This document shows positions 11,260-22,013 of a stretch of DNA of 64,000 nt, piece after piece. Within the stretch, counting starts at the first letter, position 1. Every line of letters starts with the position of its first letter. The notes below the pieces were generated by a model. The model worked only from the letters and a program-made list of their open reading frames with translations. It was not told the DNA's origin and searched no databases. The stretch covers positions 61,309,501 to 61,373,500 of the forward strand of contig JAZHRO010000012.1 in NCBI GenBank assembly GCA_037157565.1, in the 5' to 3' direction. A program made the position numbers and the translations under genes. The DNA comes from Thalassia testudinum (lineage: Eukaryota > Streptophyta > Magnoliopsida > Alismatales > Hydrocharitaceae).

Positions 11260-11570
11260 AAAATATAATTCAATCAAATCATGAACTCTATTTGGAAATC
11301 ATATTAAAACACCCTAATGCTTGGAATAGGGGTGAATCTCCTAAAATGTTGTTGCAATAGTAGTTGTTCAATGTACTGAAATGGGGGATTGGACTCTGAA
11401 ATCTCAAGTTCAAGTGATAAAAACCTCTCTAAAAACATGTTCACATGATACAACCACCATTTGTACCTCAAAAAACTCATGAATAAAGTCTGAAAATTCT
11501 TCTTTGGATCGAGAAAATCATTAATAAATTCAAATCACAGATCCCCAAAAATATCTTGAAGCCCTAAGGT

Positions 11571-11610
11571 GTATCTCACCTTACATTATAGACAATGTAA
11601 GGTGAGGTAC
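11571..11610 (-). repeat. 17-bp hairpin with ATAGAC loop (copy A)
   Basis: Arms 11571-11587 and 11594-11610 pair over 17 positions with a single G-U wobble, enclosing the six-base loop ATAGAC. Such a perfect stem in an otherwise eroded LTR suggests either recent origin or conserved structure. Confidence 0.85.
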
Positions 11611-11729
11611 ATATTAGGATTTCAATGCGGTAAAATCACATAAAAAAGGTCTCAAATAATCTCTAAAAAATTTGGGATTCATTCCCTCTCAAGGAAAGCT
11701 TGAAAATCACATATAAGTTAGATTTGTTA

Positions 11730-11762
11730 TCTCTCTTATGCCATAGACAGCACGAAGAGAGA
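11730..11762 (-). repeat. Hairpin 4 with CATAGACA loop (copy A)
   Basis: TCTCTCTT (11730-11737) pairs with AAGAGAGA (11755-11762), then TGC with GCA inside, loop CATAGACA. It sits at the position equivalent to 18816-18850 in the other copy. Confidence 0.7.
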
Positions 11763-11783
11763 ATTGAAATCCCACAATGAAAA

Positions 11784-12301
11784 CACTGAAGTTAAACCCA
11801 AATTCTCAGATTCGCATTAAAAACAAATAGAGGGACTTTGTGAATTTGATGAGATGGGTAGGGAGTCCCTCAAGTGGATTATGAGTGCCCAAATCAGATC
11901 TGAATACTCAAGAGAATCAAGTTCGATTTGGTGCTCTGATGGATGGGTGATCGATGGAAAAACAAGTGGAAGTCAGTGAAAATGAATTGGGGGTGTGAAG
12001 GGGGAGATTAATGATTAATGGAATGGAATGAATTCTTCTCCTCACTGAAGTTAAACCCAAATTCTCAGATTCGCATTAAAAACAAATAGAGGGACTTTGT
12101 GAATTTGATGAGATGGGTAGGGAGTCCCTCAAGTGGATTATGAGTGCCCAAATCAGATCTGAATACTCAAGAGAATCAAGTTCGATTTGGTGCTCTGATG
12201 GATGGGTGATCGATGGAAAAACAAGTGGAAGTCAGTGAAAATGAATTGGGGGTGTGAAGGGGGAGATTAATGATTAATGGAATGGAATGAATTCTTCTCC
12301 T
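11784..12301. repeat. 259-bp tandem duplication, two apparently identical copies
   Basis: 11784-12042 is repeated at 12043-12301 with no difference seen. The plus-strand copy of this LTR (about 18240-18420) has a single unit, so the duplication is specific to this copy and recent. Confidence 0.9.
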
Positions 12302-12702
12302 CTGATTTGAATTGATCAGAGGAGGCAAGGGTGATTTCTACTCTAATTCTAGTCCTAAACTACACTAACAATCATCACACAGATCTCTAATTACTCCTAC
12401 TCCAAGAAATTAATAAATCTAATCTATGAAAGCAGTAAAAATCTACTCTAAGGGAGGAATGGGATTCCTAGGTTGCAGTGGGTCACTGTAGCGACGAATG
12501 GGGATGGGGAAGACTCTAGCAAAGAATGGGATCCCTGGCCTGTAGCTAGTCACTGTAGTGACAAAGTTGAGGAAGGAAGTTACTTCTATCACCAGCAGCT
12601 GATGAATGGGGGAGGAGAACTGGAGCATGGATGAAGTGATCACTCAGGTGGAGGGAGCGATCCCCTTGCATGTGAGGCAGAGGAGCTCCTTAAGTAGAAT
12701 GA

Positions 12703-13086
12703 GAGAGTGATTCAGGTCACCACACAGTGGAATTAGGCGATTAGGGCATGGGCGATGAGGATGAAAGGAGAGGCCCGCACGAGGATTCAAATCAAAATGT
12801 GGCCGTCGGATGGGATCTGGGTGAGGAGAGGTGACCACACGCACCAAGTCGCGCGAAGGTTCGATAGAATGCGAGCCACAGATCAGGAGGATCAGAGAGT
12901 GATTCAGGTCACTTCACAGTGGAATTAGGCGATTAGGGCATGGGCGGTGAGGGTGAGAGGAGAGGCGCACGCGGGGATTCAAAATGAAATGTGGTCGTAG
13001 GATGGGATCTGGGTGATGAGAGGTGACCACACGCACGAAGTTGTGCAAAGGTTCGATTGAATGCAAGCCACAGATCAGGAGGATCA
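12703..13086. repeat. 192-bp tandem duplication, diverged copies
   Basis: Two head-to-tail units (12703-12894 and 12895-13086) both run from GAGTGATTCAGGTCAC to CAGATCAGGAGGATCAG. They differ at roughly 8% of positions, so this is older than the 259-bp duplication. Confidence 0.85.
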
Positions 13087-13675
13087 GCGAGTGAACGACC
13101 ACGATGAGCACTGTTCTTCGCGTGAACAGTGTATCCACGAGTTGCAGGTGCTTGAGGGTTCTTTTGGTGAAATTGCGCGAAAGGCCCTCAGGTGAAGGGG
13201 TATGAAAATATCAGAGGGACCCTTAAGTGGTTAGGAATCCTATCAAAGCATTCCCTAGAATGTTGCAAGTAGGTCCCTACGGACTTCAAAAAGGTTCTTG
13301 GAGGCTTTGTAGTGAACAAAATGTGATGTGTAAAGGACCTAAATAGAAATCCTTAAATTCAAGGCCCTCCTGATGCTCAAATGCAACTAGATGTTTAATG
13401 AAGCTTAATTAAACATATTAGAAGTTAAATTTACTTTTGATTTGAAATTTTGAGCTCATTCGTGTGTTCAATTTGCACTTGGATCACCATTTTACATTTA
13501 TTAATAGAATATCTCATTTAATGACCTAATTATGCATTTTTAGCATAAATTTGATGTTTTAGGTCTTTTCTGTTATTTCTCACACTTAACCCTTTCTTTA
13601 CAATAATTTGATAGTGTTTAATTTAGTTTCTAGCTTAACTTAGGTGATTTAGCTATGATGAGTCTCAACTCATCA

Positions 13676-14839
13676 CTACCCTTCAGGAGGGCTTTCCTTT
13701 TATTACTCACGAGAGGGGAGACAGCAACCACTCACGTGGTCATGGGAGGAAAGTAATGCTGTAAAAGTCAATAGTCCATATTCAATCAGACTGGTCACTA
13801 ACTAAGGAGTATACTATATGCGAGGAAATAACCAAGGAGTACTTGGTTAGGTGCTTTTTAAATATTTATATATATATATATACTCATAAAATATATTAAC
13901 AAGATACATCTACTTGCAGAATATAAGATTTCAAAAAGTAAAATATACCACCGCATAAAGATCAACCATTTTGAAATAAGGAAATGGAAATAAGCTACAA
14001 ATCATAAGTCCAAAGGAAATAAATAAATTTTCTAATCAATGTAACCTACAACTAAGTCGAGTTGAGACCTAATAATGTACAAGTACATAGAAATCAGCCT
14101 TAAAATCGGTCAACTAGGCCGACTACTCGACCGAGTAATCAGGTCGATAGACTATTGGCCCAACTATGGGTACTCAAGTTGGGAAGAGGGTGCAACTAGG
14201 ACTATTTAGCTAAGTAGTCAACCTAATCGATCAATTTTTACAATAGTGGAGAAAGGGGAGTGACCGGGGATAAAGGTAGTAAGAAGTTTCCTACTCTCAT
14301 TTAATCAAAGCATTCATTAACTTAAATAGTTAAAATGGGCTCCGCAGCTACCATGGGGTTACTCTCAGGGAGCAGCCCATTTTTCTCATATTTTAAAGGT
14401 ATAAGCCCCAAACAGCACCAGTCAAACAAGGTCAGCCTAAACACAATCACCACAAAAAGAACCTAGATAAATCCACCAAGAGTCTCTTATAAAGCAGTTG
14501 CGAATCCATCATAAACAAAACCTTGTCCCATGTTAAGTGAGGTTAACTAAATAGATTATTTGCCTCCATACATGTCATCTCACGACTTAAATCCAAGAAA
14601 CCAAGATCATGGCTCATAGTTTCCTCCAAAGCTTCCTTGGTCTTCTCTTATCCATCCATTTACGCTCAATATGTAATTTCTCACACATCTTTTAATTGAC
14701 AGCTTATATTTCAAAAGACCCTTGCTGAATCCAACAATAATTACCTAATTATGAGAACAATATATTTATAGTTATTTCTATAAGTAAGCCACTGATATGG
14801 GCAAATCTTTGCAAGATAAAAGAGGGATATCAAACTTAC
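13676..14839. other. Intergenic, no gene recognised
   Basis: AT-rich with a short TA run near 13865-13882. An inverted repeat at about 14333-14385 (AAATGGGCT with AGCCCATTT, about 35-nt loop) is visible. It may include intron or flank of the P5CS remnant to the right, but no further P5CS exon was found. Confidence 0.5.
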
Positions 14840-15199
14840 CTGAACAAGGGCATCAGGATGGGACTCAAAAATAATTCAAAGATCTCCTAGAGGAAAAGAT
14901 GTCCTCTCTAATATCAAGCCATCTGCAATATGGAGCAATATCATGGTTTTAGAATTATTGATAACAATAGTAAAAGTTGCAAGTTTCCTACAAGTTATCC
15001 ATATCTAAGACAGAGGATCTTTGAAGATTAACATGTATAAAAACTAAATATTCACTAAACATTCAAATATCAATAGAAATCAAATAAATAACTGCAATTC
15101 CATTCGAATTCAATATCTTACCTCTATTCTTTTGGAAACTTGACCAATAGGGTCATCCATGTTAGCCAAAATATGGATATTGTTTGCTAAACTAGCCAC
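14840..15199 (-). pseudogene. P5CS (delta-1-pyrroline-5-carboxylate synthetase) fragment, two exons
   Basis: Two consecutive exons with splice sites. The first (15199-15122, 26 codons) follows TTATCTTACAG and precedes GTAAGAT; it reads VASLANNIHILANMDDPIGQ and ends KRIE. The second (about 14929-14840) ends before GTAAGTTT; it reads ADGLILERTSFPLG and, after an in-frame TGA, IIFESHPDALVQ. Both match, in order and phase, the gamma-glutamyl phosphate reductase domain of plant P5CS, the plastid/cytosol enzyme that makes the proline precursor from glutamate. The intron is retained, so this is a genomic fragment and not a processed copy. The TGA and the missing neighbouring exons make it a pseudogene. 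An LTR begins at 15312, inside the next intron. Confidence 0.85.
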
Positions 15200-15311
15200 C
15201 TGTAAGATAAGGAATTAGAAATTCATATCAGATCAACTCACAGCAGTCAATATAACAAAAGTTGGTTTGTTGAATATAAACTAATAAACTAGAAATCCAA
15301 CAAAAAAAAAA
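15200..15311 (-). other. P5CS intron remnant up to the LTR junction
   Basis: Non-coding sequence upstream of the first P5CS exon on the minus strand, ending in an A-run (15301-15311) beside the LTR tip at 15312. The upstream exon, expected to end near a GK residue pair, is not found; the LTR insertion or a deletion removed or displaced it. Confidence 0.5.
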
Positions 15312-17050
15312 TGATGGTAACACTATCATTAACAATAACTAACTTGAATTAGTTGAAATAAAGTGACAAATGCCCCTAAATGATCGCCAAAGAGCCGTAA
15401 TTCCACTCATCCATTTTGAGGAGAAAACATTAAAATAGGCTTAAATCCGCAGTTTTAATATCATATCAATAATTCAGAATAACCATGGGGTCAACCAAGG
15501 GTTAATTGAAGGTCAATTGAGCATTAAAGTCCAAAGAGTAGGTCCACATAGACAGAAACGAGGTTTCACGAGTTTCGAGAACCTAAACAGCACACTAAAA
15601 CCCTAATTTCATACTCGCTTAAATTGAATAGGTTCTGGTCAGGATAAAATTAATCTAAATCTCCTAAAATTCATATAAAAATATTTTAAGATGTTCGGCG
15701 CCCTTGGTTTGACCATCCGAACCCATTTTGACCTTGAACAGAGTCTCAGACAAGATTTTACCTTAATTTGGGCTTCTATGCAAATTACCCAATCAAACAT
15801 GGTCAAAACTGAAATCCAGCTTCACCAATAGATTCCTTGAGTTTAAATTAGGTTAAGAGCAAAATTTGGACCCAACCAAAGTCCATCTTAACCTAGTTTG
15901 CAATTTAGACCCTAAAATCTCTATTCTTCACACCTAAGCTCCTAGCTTTCAAAATTCCTTGCAGAAAGGCCCCTATTTTCTCATCTTCTTCATGTTTTAG
16001 TCCCTGTTGCCATTGCTAGGTAAAGCGACCTACGGGCGTGCTTTGACCATCTCAAAACCTCATCAAATCAACTCCAAATCCCACCAAATTTGGTAGGACT
16101 GGTGTTCACATTGCAAAGAATCGTCTGAGCAAGATCTTGGCTTCTAATTCGCTATATTATGCCCTAGCAAACCCACAAAATCCGTGGGTTTCTTGTGTCC
16201 TAATCTCCAAGCAAAAGGAGCTCTATATAAGCTTGGTTATGAGCTCTATATAAGCTCGGTGACTCCAGACCACCCTCCTTAGTCCAATTTGGCCCCAAAT
16301 TCCTCAACTTTCCCTCCCTCCGGCCACGTCTGTCGTGACCCCGATGAGCTCCTCAATCCTCCTTCGTCGCCCTCTGCCACGTACGATAGGCATAGGGATC
16401 TTCTTCCTCTCCCTCGTCCGCTTCTCATCGTACCAAGCAGAGGCCCCCAGACCCCTTCTTCCTCGCTGCTTCTCCCAACGGAGACTGTACCTTCCCCGAC
16501 GTCGGCCAATCAAAGCCGACGTGGATCTCCTTCCTCGTCGTCCATATATAGGTTCACTCTCTCCCTCTATCTCTCTAGGTTAGTTCTAGCCTCTCATCTT
16601 CTTAATTTGACCGACAAATCACCCTCTTCCCATCCGTCTTCTTCTCAGTCGGCGATGCCTCTGGTGAAGTTGCACAGCCTCCACACTCCATCAAATCACC
16701 TTCTTCCACCACCAAAAGCTCCTCCTCGACTTACAAACCAAAACCCCCCTCCCTATTGGCATTTTTTACCATTCTACAATGCCACCAAACAACCCATCAA
16801 TCCTTCACCCTCGTCGACTCCGTCCGGCCATCATAAAGCTCCAAACACCTCGCCACCACCATCACTAACTTCCTCGCCTTGTGACGATCATACTATGCTG
16901 GTTTAATTGGGCCAAGAGGCCATCTTATGACTTGCAGGCGTTCGCCAGATGTCTCACTGTCGCCGTCATCTTCGTTGCCATCGTCCGCCATATTCCCTCA
17001 TCGTCCAACCATGTTACTACGCCCATTCAACGCGGACAACACCCAGGCAA
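15312..17050 (+). mobile_element. Diverged LTR fragment related to element C
   Basis: Begins TGATGGTAacacTATCATT, a foldback tip like those of element C. It aligns with the C LTR in order: the TAAAATTCATA block near 15657, the GAACCCATTTTGACC block at 15718-15734, the TTAATTTGGGCTTC block near 15764 and the GATTCCTTGAG block at 15830 resemble 50145, 50205, 50252 and 50321. The segment 16280-16900 is C/T-rich and gives ORFs on both strands (205 codons plus strand) that are compositional. The right part is cut by the LTR starting at 17051. Confidence 0.7.
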
Positions 17051-18815
17051 TGATGAGTTGTGACTCATTATAGCTAAAATGCTAAGGTAAATTAGAAACT
17101 AGGTTAAACAATATCGAATTAACACATAAAATGGGTTAAGTGTGGGAAATAACAGAAAAGACATAAAACATCAATTTTGTGCTAAAAACACATTATTAGG
17201 TCATTAAATGATATATTCTATTAAAGAAGGATAAATGGTGATCCAATTGCAAATTGAACACACAAATGAGCTCAAAACTCCAAATCAAAAGTGAAATTAA
17301 CTTCTAATATGTTTAATTAATTTTCAATAAAAATCTAGTTGCATTTGAACATCATTAGGGCCTTGAAATTAAGCATTTTCATTTAGGTCTTTCACACATC
17401 ACATTTTATTCGCTAAAAAACCTCTAAGGACTTACTTGAAGGCCGTAGGGACCTATTTGCAAGCCCATAAGGACCACTCTGTAACCTTTCTTAACCACTA
17501 ATGGGTTGCCTTGAAATGTTTCCACCATTTCACGTAGGGGCCTCTTGTGCAATTTCACCAAAACAAAACCTAGGACCTGAAGCTCCTCACAGGTACTGTA
17601 GCTGCGATGGACATCCCTCATCGTGGACGTCGATCCTCCTTTACCCCTCAATCTGTGGCTCTCCATGGTTGGAAGCTTCGTGTGATTTGGTGCATAGCCT
17701 AACCTCCTTGCCCATATCCCATCCAATGGCCCATTTTTGGATTAAACTCGCATGCGCTACTCTCCTCTCATCCTCACTGCCCAAGCCCCTTTTGTCTAAT
17801 CCGACCGCGCGGTGAGGAGATTCACTGACCACTCTACTTAAGCAAATCACTAGCCTTGAGTGCAAAGGATCGCACCCTCCACCCTGAGTGATCCTTTCAT
17901 CCACCTCCAGTTCCCTCCCCCATTCATCGGCTGCTGGTGACAGAAGTAGCTTCCCTCCTCAAATTCGTCACTGCAGTGACCAGCTGTAGGCCAGGGATCC
18001 CATTCCTCGCTAGAGTCCTCATCCCCATTCGTCGCTATAGTGACCAGCTGCTGCCCAGGCATCCTATTCTTCCTTTAGATTAGATTTTTAATACTTTCCT
18101 AGATTAGATTTAGATGCTTTCTAATGAGTAGGAGTAATTAGTGATTTCTGTGCTGATTGTTTAGTGTAGTTAGGAGTAATATTAGATTAGCAATTGCCCT
18201 CGCATCCTCTGATCAATTCAGATCAGAGGAGAAGAGCTCATTCCTTTCCATTGATCGTTAACCTCCCCCCCAATAGTACCATTTCATGTTCTGAATTTCC
18301 CTCATGTTTTAATTCGCAATCCCTCCCATCCATTAGAGTCAAACCTTCATCTCATTGCTCTCAAGCTTTGAGATGAAGATTTGCACTCAAAAACCACCTA
18401 GGGGTCTCTTCACTCATGTCATTTTATTCACAAAGACCCCTGATTTGATTTTAATTTGGTTTTCAATCCTAAATCGCAAGATTTTGATTAAAATGGGCTT
18501 TAAAGAGTTGTTGATCAAGTGAATCGATATGTTTTTAAATAAATCAGTCCATGGCTATGAATCTAAGATGATTTTGTTGGCGAACTTTTCCTTAGATGAG
18601 CCATGGTGGAATTGGGCTTGAATTGAGTCTTTTTATGATTTTCGAGGTGTGGGAGTGCCAAGAAGAATCAACATTGTTGATTTGATGTACTCACATGTAT
18701 TTGTGTGTAAATTGATATATTTGAATTTGGATTTCTTACCTAAGGGATTCTCAAAATCCCTTAAGGTTTAAACATTTGGGATTCAGGTCAAACAAATTTA
18801 ATGGGCTAAGTTGAA

Positions 18816-18850
18816 CTCTCCTTTCATACTGTCTATAGCATAAGGAAGAG
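18816..18850 (+). repeat. Hairpin with CTGTCTATAG loop (copy A')
   Basis: CTCTCCTT (18816-18823) pairs with AAGGAAGAG (18842-18850), one bulge, with GTCTAT in the loop. It is equivalent to the 11730-11762 hairpin, but the stem sequence differs. Confidence 0.65.
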
Positions 18851-19063
18851 ATCAAATCAGTGTTCTCTCTTTGATTTGATATGGGAATCAAGGTTAGAAG
18901 GTTTTTGAGTAAGAACACAATGTTTTCAACTGATTTCTAAGCTAATTCAAGTTCTATCAGATTTTTGAGTTGGTCATTGTGAGTTTTGAACCCCAAATTT
19001 CAAATATTAAAATGTTGCATAACAGGTACATTTTTGTTGGATTAAATTCCAATCTAATTCCAC

Positions 19064-19089
19064 TATCTTTGTTGTCTATGACAAAGATA
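19064..19089 (+). repeat. Hairpin with TGTCTATG loop (copy A')
   Basis: TATCTTTGT pairs perfectly with ACAAAGATA around the loop TGTCTATG. It is positionally equivalent to 11571-11610 in copy A, whose stem sequence is different although both stems are perfect or nearly so. Confidence 0.75.
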
Positions 19090-19198
19090 AGGTATGAGAT
19101 TTGGTCGATGTAATAACCCCTGAAACCCCCATGTCAAAGTTGCTGAAATGGTATTGATCTTCTTGAAATTTACACTCAGAATCACTAAAATTAATCAC

Positions 19199-20760
19199 TA
19201 AAAGTTGAGGGTTTGTATATAAATAACCATAATATTTTAACATTATTTTTTATTCTTCTTCTTTCAACAACAGCTGCATTTCCTTTAGCTGCTGCTCCAA
19301 CGCCACCAGCTGCCGCACCGAAACCTGCATTCAAGGATGAGTGGAGAACGTGGATCTGCTCCGGCCTCTTCATTCAAATCCATGCAGGTGGCTACAAAAG
19401 GAGGAGGGCGAATGCCTTGTACGGGAGGCCACCACCCCCGACCACCACTGTGCAGAGAGTTCATCTCTCGTCCATTCCACCACCACCGGCCTCAACCGTG
19501 GCGACGAGCATCCACCACCATGGGCGTGTGCTGTGACAAGCCGCACCGCCATCTGGAGCTCGTCTGCATTACCGTAAGCACCTCAGTGTGCACCACCCTC
19601 GCAATCATCACCAACAACCACCGCTGCAGCCACTGCAACTTCATCTCCTCCGTCAGTTAAGACGTTTGGGAAATTTTCCCGGGCGTCTAAAGCTTCATCC
19701 CCACACACAACAGCAACCACTTCACACCTGCATCCCTCCGGCTGTATAAGCCTTCCAGCCTTCAGCACCATCCCCAGCCCACACGCGCCCCTGTCGCACG
19801 CCTGCAGCAGCAACCGCCTTCACGCCCGCGCCTTCCTTGCAACCTCGGCGCACCGCACTTCCTGCACCACCTCCACGTCCGCACCCTGCACCACCTCCAG
19901 TCACGCACGCAGCCGGCGCGCCCGCCAGCGTGCAGCACGCCCGCTAGCTTCCCTCAGCGCGCCTCATCTCCTCCAGCGCATCCACTTCCGCGCCCGCGCA
20001 TGCCCTTACTACGCTTCACCTCCTTCATGTCAACGCTTTGCCAAAACTGCAGCGTGCCCACCACTTCAGCGCCTCCGTCACCCGCGCAGCTCTAGCACCT
20101 GCGGCCAACGGGTCTCCAGCAGTGCGTGCGGCCTCATTGCCCGCAACAGTAGCCTCCGCACGCACCACCTGCAGCACCTCTACGCGCCACCTGCAGCGCC
20201 CACGCATGCCCATCCGCGCCTCCTTCAGCAAGTGCAGACAGCAGCAAAAGCCGCCGAAACCCACCTTCACCGAAGCTCCGTCCGGTCGGCTCCGGCCACC
20301 TCACAACTTGCCACTGCCACCACTGCGAAGCCGTCAGTCTAGAGAGCTTCCTCCGAGCTTCACACCCCCGGCCGTTCCTTCCTCATCGCACACGGATAAG
20401 GGGAAGAAGATCCCCTGTTTTGCTACAGTAAAAGGCCTATTAATAGTTACGTTCTCTGCAATTGCCAACTTTTATTGATATTTTATTAAGCTGCATTGCA
20501 AAAAATATCCTTTAGTTGTTCAAAATTGCCATTTCAGCATGTTCTCTTGATACTATCTTAATCTGAAGGCAAATTTGGCTCGATTCTCATCGAAACTAAC
20601 TGTGAACATATGTTTCTAACCGGTGCGAGTTTAAATACGTCATTGCCTCCCTGTGGACACGACCTACTCTTCTGCGAGTGGTTATTTTAATTATTGATTA
20701 GCCGATTTTTCCACCACATAAAACTACAAACGACTTTAAAAGCGAAGAATCGACTCGTCA
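19199..20760 (+). repeat. Element B 5' LTR, lacking its first ~233 bp
   Basis: Matches 25357-26918 base for base in length. The match begins at TAAAAGTTGAGGG, 17 bp upstream of the TATA box TATATAAATA (19216-19225), so nearly all of U3 is replaced by LTR A'. The middle (19250-20400) is C-rich and gives Ala/Pro/Ser/Thr frames that are not conserved as coding. Confidence 0.85.
19216..19225 (+). promoter_or_regulatory. TATA box of element B 5' LTR
   Basis: TATATAAATA, also present at 25374-25383 in the 3' LTR. In the 5' LTR it lies just downstream of the junction with LTR A'. Confidence 0.6.
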
Positions 20761-20762
20761 AA

Positions 20763-20777
20763 TGGCGCCGTTACCGG
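20763..20777 (+). promoter_or_regulatory. Primer-binding site of element B, tRNA-Asp type
   Basis: TGGCGCCGTTACCGG begins two bases after the LTR end. It matches the complement of the 3' end of plant tRNA-Asp at 14 of 15 positions; beyond that the match fades. Confidence 0.8.
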
Positions 20778-22013
20778 TTAGGCAACAGACGGAATAATTT
20801 CACCTGATTTTATTTTGATTATTTCTCATTGCACAGTGATTTGACCCTTTTTTTTTCTGTGCGAGAAATTTGTGCGAGGAATCAGCCATCGTGAGAGGCG
20901 ACCCTTGACGTCCCCAAAGGAGAAATTGATTGAGCTACCTTGCAAAGGAGGGGAAGGACGAGGATGCGACGATCATCTTTGTACATCTAGTCACTAATTT
21001 AATTAGAGTAGGATTAAGACGTTAGACTTAATTTTTCATTGCACATTTGGTTTGAAACCCTTGTTCTGGGGTATATTTTGAGGGATTTGTTCCCCGATTT
21101 TGTTTTAGGTTCGTGTTGGATAATTTTTGGGAGCCTGTTCCCTTTTCTTTAGATTTAGATTTTTAATTTATTTTGTAGATAATTTAACTTTATTTGCTTG
21201 TACATAAGTAGTTAAAGAAAATAATAAAAAAAAAATGAGCTGCCTGCCCCTAGGACGAACCATTTAGGTTTGTATGAGTAGCCTCTAGATTTACTTCTCT
21301 ACATTGCGTGCATTCTCGCATCGTTGATTGCTGGAAGCAAGGTACGCATTCTCTTACTTTGCATCCTATTCTTGATCATGCATTGCATTTGGATTTAATT
21401 CGAAGACCACCTAATCTGCATTGAATAAATCTAACAAGTAGTCACATATTTTCTATAAAAATGACTAATTAAAGGAGGGACATTGTAAAAACCAAGGATT
21501 TGATTTTCAAACTTGGCGTGCGATTCAAAATTCAAAATCTTTTGCGATGTATGCACACTTATTTCGCTTGCATCACGGCACGCTCTTAGACACTCCTTAG
21601 GTTTGGAAATACTAGGACAAGAGCCCTCCTATCGTTGGATTCTGAAGTGTTTGGAGCTTGAGATCAAAGGTTTTGTAACTACAAAGAGGGGGATACCCTG
21701 CCACGGATTTTTGGGGGTAGTTGAGAAGCACCACGAAGGCACAGCTTCAAAGGAAGGCTTAGGCCTACTTGCATCCCTCGATCTTCCATCTTTGGAGTTG
21801 CTTTACCATTTGAGATTTATGGAAGAACACCTAAGCTCCAACTAGGTCTTCTTAGGCGAGCCGTAGGTCGACAATAAGCGCATAAATTGACTGAACAAAT
21901 TGTATTGTCACCTACAATCTGACTTAAATCAAAAGCCTAAATTGGGAAAGACCTAAAAAGTCCTTTTTGAATTGTGTTTTTCTTGGGGAATTCTGATTGT
22001 GGTGTGAGTTAGA
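20778..22013 (+). other. Element B leader, no convincing gene
   Basis: Long untranslated region between primer site and ORF. A 110-codon frame at 21513-21845 has no recognisable domain and may be chance. Confidence 0.5.

Larger units (their letters stand above)
10967..13675 (-). mobile_element. LTR of a TGATGAG-family retrotransposon (copy A), interrupted
   Basis: Runs right to left from a tip at 13675, whose minus strand begins TGATGAGT-tgag-ACTCATCA. It matches, as a reverse complement, the plus-strand LTR at 17051-19198 over most of its length (for example 12440-12640 against 17880-18080, and 13250-13675 against 17051-17480). No ORF. It contains two tandem duplications and four hairpins with an ATAGAC loop. 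The Tekay-type element inserted at its left, so its other end probably lies left of 542 and was not located. The flank right of 13675 lacks a polypurine tract, so this is a 5' or solo LTR. Confidence 0.75.
17051..19198 (+). mobile_element. TGATGAG-family LTR (copy A'), truncated at its 3' end
   Basis: Starts TGATGAGTTGTGACTCATTA and matches copy A (10967-13675) in inverted orientation. It has two of the GTCTAT-loop hairpins (18816-18850 and 19064-19089). At 19199 it stops abruptly against the middle of the element B LTR. No ORF with coding character; the 100- to 107-codon frames around 17420-17900 are shadows in LTR sequence. Confidence 0.75.

Noticed and set aside
16289..16906. 205-codon Ser/Pro-rich ORF
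   Set aside because: Falls in the C/T-rich part of an LTR fragment with equally long frames on both strands.
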